A DNA stretch of 64,000 nucleotides. Source: an uncultured Umboniibacter sp. Its GTDB lineage: Bacteria > Pseudomonadota > Gammaproteobacteria > Pseudomonadales > DSM-25080. Of the stretch, positions 55,340 to 64,000 are shown piece after piece. The notes beneath the pieces were generated by a model, which worked only from the letters and a program-made list of their open reading frames with translations, had not been told where the DNA came from and searched no databases. A program made the translations under genes and the position numbers. The DNA lies in the NCBI RefSeq assembly GCF_947497555.1, contig NZ_CANMGY010000003.1:229209-293208 (forward strand), read 5' to 3'. Numbering within the stretch: position 1 is the stretch's first letter; every line of letters starts with the position of its first letter.

Positions 55340-56923
55340 TTACTTTTCATCCATCACGACAAAGCGAGTCCGAACATCATCAAACTCTACCTGCCCAGCC
55401 TCGGCGCCCAGGCTCAGGTACAACTTCCACGAACCTATTGGAATAGGCACCTGCCACATCACCTCACGCCATTCAGTAGTTAACCCGTCAAATGATTGAC
55501 GTGCGGCGGTGTTGCGCTGATAAAGCGCCTGCGCCTCAGTATCCAGCAGCAATTCGGCAGAGGCATTCGCATCACCGCGAATTTTTGCCCGCACTTGAAT
55601 AACTAACCCCGCTTCCGATGGCCCAGGCAGTGTATCACCCGTGGCATCAAAACCCTGATGAACCGTCGAGTCAGCATCAAGCCTCAGCCAGCAATTTATT
55701 TCATCGCACTCACGCTGAGCCGACTCCGACGCATAGCGCCAGCCAAAGGCTCTAAAATCCCCATAAGCCACAGATTCAAAGTCGCCATTGGCGACCTGCC
55801 CATCATCCGAAAACCCATTGAAAACAAGCGACTCCTGTTGAACCTCCCAGCCCATTTGCTCGGAGATATGCGCGGCGAGAAGTCGGGCTTGACCACCGTG
55901 TTCTACCATCGAACCGTGCCATTTCTCCCAGGTCCACGGATAGTGAAGGTAGGACAGATTCCCGCCCACCTCGGCAACCACTTCGGCGGTATAGTTCGCC
56001 GGTTCATTGAGGTCCCACCCATAGGCGTTATACAGCACAATATGAACCGCATCGCCATAGACTTTGCGCAGCTCGGCCACCACCGATTTGAAGCGTCCCT
56101 TCATTTGCGCGCGAATCGTATCGGGGTTAGTGGATGAGGCCTGGCCGAAGCCATTACCGGGTTCGGCAGGAATACGATAAATATCATTCGCGCCAGCATT
56201 CACAACAATCACCTGTGGGGCGAAATTGGTGCGAAACTCGGGTCGTTGGCTAAAGAAATCGGGCGAATAGATAAAGCGCATCACATTATTATCGCCATAG
56301 CCGCTCAGGGTTGCGCTGCCGTACGCTTGAGTGGTGGTACGAGCGCCTAACATTCGCGCGGCCATGGCTGGATAGGCGAAGAAAGCACCCGCGAATCCTG
56401 AGTCATGTTCGGAATAGTTACTGGTCCCATCCATGTTTGAATCACCGAAAAAGGCGATTCTCCTTTCGGAAGGCGAAGGCGGAGCCAATAATTCACCCTC
56501 ATCATCGACTGCAACACCATATAAGGTGCTTGGTGTGCCATCGTAAGTTTCTTTGAAAAAGACAATCTCGTGGGGTTGAGACGAATCCAAATTGGCTGCC
56601 AAGGTCACTAGCCTGCGGCCAGACTCTAGTCGCAACGGGCTGGGATTGGGAACGCCGTTAATCACCACGCGAAAATTCTCTGCCTTGGCGCCTACGTCAA
56701 AATCAACAGCAAGTTCCGTTCCTCGAAATCTCAGCGCTAAGGCACTTCCCGCCCAGCTCATTTGCGGTTGCTGAGCCGACCCATACCACACACCTCGGTA
56801 ATCGAGCAGCTCGGAATCCGGTGAAATAGTCGCTGCCGCAGTGCCTTGCGCCATCATGAACGGAACGAGAAAAAGCTGACTTAAGCAGATTAAATTCAGC
56901 AACCGCTGCCGCAAAGACTTCAT
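55340..56923 (-). CDS. Secreted CE2-like SGNH carbohydrate esterase with C-terminal accessory domain
   Basis: A 527-residue protein with a signal peptide (about residues 1-30, ending GTAAA). Residues about 35-150 form the beta-sandwich found before the catalytic domain in carbohydrate esterase family 2 (YRGVWYGSAQQPQMSWAGSA, FRVVINGVP). The SGNH domain has the nucleophile Ser162 in IAFFGDSNMDGTSN and VVNAGANDIYRIP (block III). The His is probably in MVEHGGQARLLA, where CE2 enzymes often have DxHP. About 400-527 is an extra jelly-roll-like domain (VANGDFESVAYGDFRAFGW), possibly carbohydrate binding. It should remove acetyl groups from polysaccharides. Its start overlaps the hydroxylase gene by 4 bp. 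Confidence 0.85.
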   Translation of the reverse strand: MKSLRQRLLNLICLSQLFLVPFMMAQGTAAATISPDSELLDYRGVWYGSAQQPQMSWAGSALALRFRGTELAVDFDVGAKAENFRVVINGVPNPSPLRLESGRRLVTLAANLDSSQPHEIVFFKETYDGTPSTLYGVAVDDEGELLAPPSPSERRIAFFGDSNMDGTSNYSEHDSGFAGAFFAYPAMAARMLGARTTTQAYGSATLSGYGDNNVMRFIYSPDFFSQRPEFRTNFAPQVIVVNAGANDIYRIPAEPGNGFGQASSTNPDTIRAQMKGRFKSVVAELRKVYGDAVHIVLYNAYGWDLNEPANYTAEVVAEVGGNLSYLHYPWTWEKWHGSMVEHGGQARLLAAHISEQMGWEVQQESLVFNGFSDDGQVANGDFESVAYGDFRAFGWRYASESAQRECDEINCWLRLDADSTVHQGFDATGDTLPGPSEAGLVIQVRAKIRGDANASAELLLDTEAQALYQRNTAARQSFDGLTTEWREVMWQVPIPIGSWKLYLSLGAEAGQVEFDDVRTRFVVMDEK

Positions 56924-57492
56924 ACCACCAGCTCGAATTTATGCATTTGACTTGGCGGAACATAGTCGAAAATAAAAGTCGTTCTCGCTTCCGAACCCTT
57001 GTTCATCACACTGTGCTGTAGTTGATTATTTATCTCGTAAGCATTGCCCACTTGAAACTGATTAGGCCGCCCGTTAATCATAAAACGCACTTTAGGGTTG
57101 GTGACAATGGGAATATGAATTCGGTGACTGAATTCAAATGAAGCATGCTTATCAACATGCGGTTTGATAATACCGTCAGGGAGCAGTTTTGCGGCCATCG
57201 CGCGGATAATCACGCCGCCTGGCTCGTAGTGATCCTGAATAATTTTATCCATCAACGGCTGGGCAGCTTCGGCCAATAACTCATAGCCTGGTTCTCGATT
57301 GACCTTAATTTTCGGCCAGAGCTCGCTCTCAAGAAAATACATCACCAAGCTTTGCGTTTGATAGTGCACTTCAAACTTACGCTGACGATACTGATTCTCC
57401 AGCCACTGCTCTTCTACCGCCATATTGATAGACGCCTGAAGTGGTCTGTAGTCCACTGGGCCGAGGTCGCGAAGCGGTGCGTCAATATTCAT
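56920..57492 (-). CDS. Aspartyl/asparaginyl beta-hydroxylase-like 2-oxoglutarate dioxygenase
   Basis: A 190-residue protein from the ATG at 57492 (MNIDAPLRDLGPVDYRPL), which has AAGGG seven bases upstream. ATGs at 57510 and 57549 are less likely. The dioxygenase core has GGVIIRAMAAKLLPDGIIKP, the metal-binding HVDKHASFEFSHRIHIPIVT and NNQLQHSVMNKGSEARTTFI, with Arg for 2-oxoglutarate. The family hydroxylates Asp/Asn side chains of proteins. In this locus it overlaps the esterase start by 4 bp (ATGA) and is divergent from a TonB receptor. Related small 2OG oxygenases are often found beside glycan-type TonB receptors in marine gammaproteobacteria, with unknown purpose. Confidence 0.82.
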   Translation of the reverse strand: MNIDAPLRDLGPVDYRPLQASINMAVEEQWLENQYRQRKFEVHYQTQSLVMYFLESELWPKIKVNREPGYELLAEAAQPLMDKIIQDHYEPGGVIIRAMAAKLLPDGIIKPHVDKHASFEFSHRIHIPIVTNPKVRFMINGRPNQFQVGNAYEINNQLQHSVMNKGSEARTTFIFDYVPPSQMHKFELVV

Positions 57493-57710
57493 AAATAACC
57501 CTTGATTCATTGTGTGAATTTTATTCAACTCGCACCCAAAAAAGATCAACCGCGTTTAATTGCCTAAACATCGGAAATTACGTAACTTGGGTTTCATCGG
57601 GCGGGCAGTCCGAGCAGCAGTTAATTTATAAACATAAATAATATAAAAATAAAGTGCTGAATGCAGTTGTTATGCAGGAGCACCGTTAAACACACTCTGG
57701 GGGAACAACT

Positions 57711-60164
57711 ATGGCTCGATTCACTCCAAATCGTGCGCGTCACCCACTCGCTTCAGCGGTTAGCTTAGCGCTAGCTTCGACTTTAATGTCGGGCTCAGTA
57801 CTTGCGCAGACCGAGGAAGAGGGGGAGACCGAAGAACGCAAGGGCGGCATGATTGAAGAAGTATTAGTCACCGCAACAAAGCGCAGCGAAAACATGCAGG
57901 ACGTTTCGCAAAGTATCCAAGTCATGACCGGGGAAGAGCTTACTCGCTCTGGCATGCTTAACTTCCAAGAATTCCAAGCGGCTATCCCAAGTTTGTCATC
58001 GGTGTCCACTTCGCCGGGTCGAAATGAGATGGTTTTCCGCGGTATCAGTACCGGCTCACAGGAATGGCGTACTGATTCATCGGTAGCGGTTTATATGGAT
58101 GAAGTGCCTATGACCTCGGCGGCACAGCAAGTTGATCCACGTATGGTCGACATGGCGCACATTGAGGCACTACCGGGTCCACAGGGTACGCTGTTCGGTT
58201 CGAGCTCGCAGTCGGGCGCGATGAAGTACGTCACCAATAAACCCGACGCATCGGAAACGTCAGGCTACATCCGCGGCTCGTGGTCTACCATGAGCGAAGG
58301 CGAAGATAGTACTGACGTTGAGGCAATGATTAACTTGCCGATCATTGATGATGTGCTTGCTCTTCGTGTTGTCGGTTACGATGTTAACGAGGGTGGCTAC
58401 ATTGATAATGTTGCCGGTACTGACCTCTTTACCGGTGCGACCAACGATAGTGCTGTAGAAGACAACTTCAATGACTGGAAACAGTCAGGTGTGCGCGCTA
58501 CCGCTCGCTGGAACATTTCCGATAACTGGAACCTCGATATGATGTATATCGACCAGACATCTGAAACCACCGGTGATTGGAAGCAAGATCCAGCCCTAGA
58601 TGATTTCGAGATTGTTCGCTTCCACAAGGATGTCCGCACCGATGACTGGTGGTTGGGTAGTTTAACCCTTCAGGGTGACATCGGCGATTTCGCCCAATTA
58701 ACCTACGCAGCGGCAACCGTTGAGCGCGAAGTTGATTACGAATTCGACACCATGGTAAGCGATCAGCTTCGTACTCGCGCCTACGGTATCGACAACATTA
58801 ACTACGCCTACAACCCGCTTTACTACCACACAGCCTACGACATCGGTACGGTAGTCAACGATCAAGAAGGTACCCGAACCTCGCACGAGATTCGTCTTGC
58901 CTCGATTGGCGATTCCCGCTTCCAGTGGATGGTCGGTGCCTACTATGAAGACACCTATGATGCCTGGGATTGGTATTGGGTAACACCAAATCTAACCAGT
59001 ACTCCTGCATGGAACGCTTTCAACTACCTTGCGTATTGGGTGCAGAACAATTACAACACGGGAACGCTTTATCCTGTGGCACCAACGGATCGCTACTACG
59101 GCGAAGAATTTGAACGTACAACTAAGCAAACCGCTGTATTCGGCACCTTTGGTTATGACATCACGGATGCTTGGAACGTGGAGGCCGGCGTTCGCTGGTT
59201 CGAATATGACCGTCAACGCACCGAGAAACAATACTGGCCGTATGGCGTGCCTTACGGTAACTATGACAACAACGGTGTAGATGAATACTCCGGTAAAAAT
59301 GATGATACGGTTTATAAATTCAGCACCAGCTACAACATCAGCGATGACGTCATGGTTTACGCACTCTACTCAGAGGGCTTCAGACTCGGTGGACACAACA
59401 CGGTTCGCAAAGCATCAAGCTTACCTAAGGAATATGGCCCAGATTCACTGGTCAACCAAGAAATTGGCTTCAAAGGGCAGTTCTTTGACGACGCACTGCA
59501 GTTAAACGCCACCTACTACCAGATGGATTGGACCGATATGCAGCGCGAAGTGGGTGATCCGACTGCCTTAGCCGCGAAAGGTCATATCAACCTCGGTGAC
59601 GCCAGTTCGAAAGGCTTAGAAATGAGTTTCACAGGTTGGCTGAGTGACAGTTTCATGTTGCAAGGTACCTACTTCAATGGTTCATCCGAAATTGAAGAAA
59701 CGGTCTACTTCAGTGATGTGGTGCCAAACCTACCGAGTTGGGCTGACTATGAGCTAGCGGCGGCAGGTCAACCATTGGCCATTGCTCCGGATGAGAAGTG
59801 GTGGATTAAAGCAGAGTACACCTTCCACAATGCGATGTTAGGTGCCGACCTGTGGTTCAGCTATGACCATTCTTGGCAGGCAGCCTACGCTCACGACTGG
59901 TGGAATGCGCAAAACACCGTATCGGGCTGGGGTGGCAACACCATTCCGGACTACCAGCGAGCTAACTTCAATATGGGTCTCTGGGCCTCTGACGATTGGG
60001 ACGTAACGTTTAGTATTTATAACGTCTGGGACGATCGTTCAGTGAACTGGGTGCACACCGGCGACGATTGGTTACTTGATCAGTACAACATTAGTAACTA
60101 TCGCTCACTGGAAAGTGTTATCCGTCCACGTGAATACTCGATTAGCTTTAGTAAACACTTCTAA
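57711..60164 (+). CDS. TonB-dependent receptor of the carbohydrate locus
   Basis: An 817-residue outer-membrane receptor. The signal peptide ends SGSVLAQ (about residue 33), then an acidic stretch (TEEEGETEERKGG). The TonB box/plug start is MIEEVLVTATKRSENMQDVS. The plug has MVFRGISTGSQEWRTDSSVA and IEALPGPQGTLFGSSSQSGA. The barrel ends with RPREYSISFSKHF, a classical terminal Phe. The ATKRxExxQDV and LPGPQGTLFG style is that of receptors for glycans and similar large ligands. A GGGGG ribosome site precedes the ATG. It is followed by a terminator and then lacZ. Import of a galactose-containing oligosaccharide is likely but inferred. Confidence 0.95.
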   Translation: MARFTPNRARHPLASAVSLALASTLMSGSVLAQTEEEGETEERKGGMIEEVLVTATKRSENMQDVSQSIQVMTGEELTRSGMLNFQEFQAAIPSLSSVSTSPGRNEMVFRGISTGSQEWRTDSSVAVYMDEVPMTSAAQQVDPRMVDMAHIEALPGPQGTLFGSSSQSGAMKYVTNKPDASETSGYIRGSWSTMSEGEDSTDVEAMINLPIIDDVLALRVVGYDVNEGGYIDNVAGTDLFTGATNDSAVEDNFNDWKQSGVRATARWNISDNWNLDMMYIDQTSETTGDWKQDPALDDFEIVRFHKDVRTDDWWLGSLTLQGDIGDFAQLTYAAATVEREVDYEFDTMVSDQLRTRAYGIDNINYAYNPLYYHTAYDIGTVVNDQEGTRTSHEIRLASIGDSRFQWMVGAYYEDTYDAWDWYWVTPNLTSTPAWNAFNYLAYWVQNNYNTGTLYPVAPTDRYYGEEFERTTKQTAVFGTFGYDITDAWNVEAGVRWFEYDRQRTEKQYWPYGVPYGNYDNNGVDEYSGKNDDTVYKFSTSYNISDDVMVYALYSEGFRLGGHNTVRKASSLPKEYGPDSLVNQEIGFKGQFFDDALQLNATYYQMDWTDMQREVGDPTALAAKGHINLGDASSKGLEMSFTGWLSDSFMLQGTYFNGSSEIEETVYFSDVVPNLPSWADYELAAAGQPLAIAPDEKWWIKAEYTFHNAMLGADLWFSYDHSWQAAYAHDWWNAQNTVSGWGGNTIPDYQRANFNMGLWASDDWDVTFSIYNVWDDRSVNWVHTGDDWLLDQYNISNYRSLESVIRPREYSISFSKHF

Positions 60165-60181
60165 ACCACTGGTGTGATTAG

Positions 60182-60212
60182 AAAGGCGAGCACCGATGTG
60201 TTCGCCTTTTTA
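60182..60212 (+). terminator. Rho-independent terminator of the TonB receptor gene
   Basis: A stem AAAGGCGAGCAC/GTGTTCGCCTTT (one G-U pair) with a CGAT loop and five U at its 3' side, 17 bp after the receptor stop. lacZ is therefore probably transcribed separately or by read-through. Confidence 0.92.
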
Positions 60213-60319
60213 TTGCACAGGCGCTACTAAACCCTAGGTTCACCCTATGCTCTCACGCCAATATAGGCTTATTCATCAGGGCTATGTTAGGGTAATTATC
60301 AACCCACTAAAGTCAGTGA

Positions 60320-63514
<3,195 letters not shown>

Positions 63515-63518
63515 GATG

Positions 63519-63760
63519 CAATTAGGGGTCGGGTACATAACTCATAACATGGCCTCCATTTCTCACCTATTAAGCGAGTTTTTACGGTGATTGTTGTGCG
63601 ATAGGGGTCGGGTACAAAACCTTTGACGTCAAGTACTCGAAGATATGTACCCGACCCCAATGAAGCACAACGAAAAATTAGGGCGACGGTGACGTTATGT
63701 ACCCGACCCCAATGGAAACTCAATGGAAACTGGGAGCGAGTTATGTACCCGTCCCCAATA
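63519..63760. repeat. REP-like repeat cluster B (same family as 52385-52620)
   Basis: Plus-orientation copies lie at 63520-63539 (AATTAGGGGTCGGGTACATA) and 63601-63617 (ATAGGGGTCGGGTACAAAA, degenerate end). Inverted copies TATGTACCCGACCCCAAT or TATGTACCCGTCCCCAAT lie at 63644-63661, 63696-63713 and 63742-63759. An 11-bp direct duplication (AATGGAAACTC) sits at 63711-63730. The array fills the gap between lacZ and the symporter gene. It is the same family as cluster A, 11 kb away. Confidence 0.88.
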
Positions 63761-63834
63761 CGTAAAACACATATCGGGCTAAGCACCGAAAATAACAATA
63801 ACAGGTAAGCAATAACTTACATTGGGAGAATCAC

Positions 63835-64000
63835 ATGCAACTGCAACCCCTCGACCTCTGGGTCGCCGCGATTTATGCCATTGCGTTAATTGGCATCGCT
63901 ACCTATGTGTCTCGTGAAAAAGCGGGCCACGAAAAAGACACTAGTGACTATTTCCTTGCCGGGCGCGGTCTGCCCTGGTGGGCCATTGGCGCCAGTTTAA
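63835..64000 (+). CDS. Sodium/solute symporter (SSS family), N-terminal part
   Basis: The first 55 codons before the window ends. The start MQLQPLDLWVAAIYAIALIG gives the first membrane helix. Next is DTSDYFLAGRGLPWWAIGAS, the hallmark helix-2 motif of SSS (SGLT-like) transporters. GGGAG lies seven bases before the ATG. Given the upstream beta-galactosidase and TonB receptor, it probably carries galactose or another sugar with sodium across the inner membrane. The substrate is inferred from context. Confidence 0.9.
   Translation, partial: MQLQPLDLWVAAIYAIALIGIATYVSREKAGHEKDTSDYFLAGRGLPWWAIGASL

Overview
The window looks like chromosome from a free-living, probably marine gammaproteobacterium. 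The evidence is gene content and order: mreBC diverging from gatCAB, and rplM-rpsI / petA-cytochrome bc1 / sspA-sspB in the usual gammaproteobacterial order. Also present are relA, zapE, zapG, a DegS-type protease, NhaA, two TonB-dependent receptors and a sodium/solute symporter. I cannot assign a genus. I see no rRNA, tRNA, CRISPR array, prophage or intact transposase.

Layout. 1-5.4 kb: 5' end of mreC, then mreB, on the minus strand; gatC-gatA-gatB and a CysZ-like gene on the plus strand. 5.6-9.7 kb: a minus-strand operon of a methyltransferase, a small secreted protein, an S9 peptidase and a MarC-family protein. 9.8-12.4 kb: a TonB receptor with its own strong terminator. 12.8-17.2 kb: a methyltransferase, then an operon of aldehyde dehydrogenase, a double-domain TetR regulator and a histidine phosphatase. 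17.3-19.5 kb: relA. 19.6-25.6 kb: a DUF1643 protein, an RND efflux adaptor/pump pair and a PuuB-like amine oxidase. 25.7-33.1 kb: TPR-sulfotransferase, M13 metallopeptidase lipoprotein, a small unknown protein, a DUF3089 hydrolase, and a kinase-like/SDR pair. 33.2-36.2 kb: glpK with a 16-bp tandem repeat at its stop codon, then nhaA. 36.3-41.7 kb: sspB, sspA, a cytochrome b-c1 fusion gene, petA, rpsI, rplM. 42.2-46.3 kb: zapE, an alpha/beta hydrolase, zapG, a DegS-like protease and a retropepsin-like protease. 46.4-52.3 kb: a tight minus-strand group (acyltransferase, AI-2E permease, DUF72, a 57-residue rubredoxin, a methyltransferase), then an orphan exbD and prfC.

52.4-64 kb is the accessory part. 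A carbohydrate-use locus holds a CE2-like esterase, an Asp/Asn beta-hydroxylase-like protein, a TonB receptor, a lipoprotein GH2 beta-galactosidase and the start of an SSS symporter. Next to it are two tandem paralogous membrane-anchored proteins of unknown function, separated by a remnant of the esterase 3' end. This is direct evidence of a segmental tandem duplication. The segment from the paralogs to lacZ is bracketed by two clusters of a REP-like repeat with the core GGGKCGGGTACATA in both orientations.

The points most worth a second look are: the single-reading-frame cytochrome b-c1 fusion with an apparent extra helix pair; the duplicated unknown gene pair with its pseudogene scar; the repeat-bracketed carbohydrate island; the tandem TetR fusion; and mreC lacking an ATG/GTG/TTG start at the expected place.
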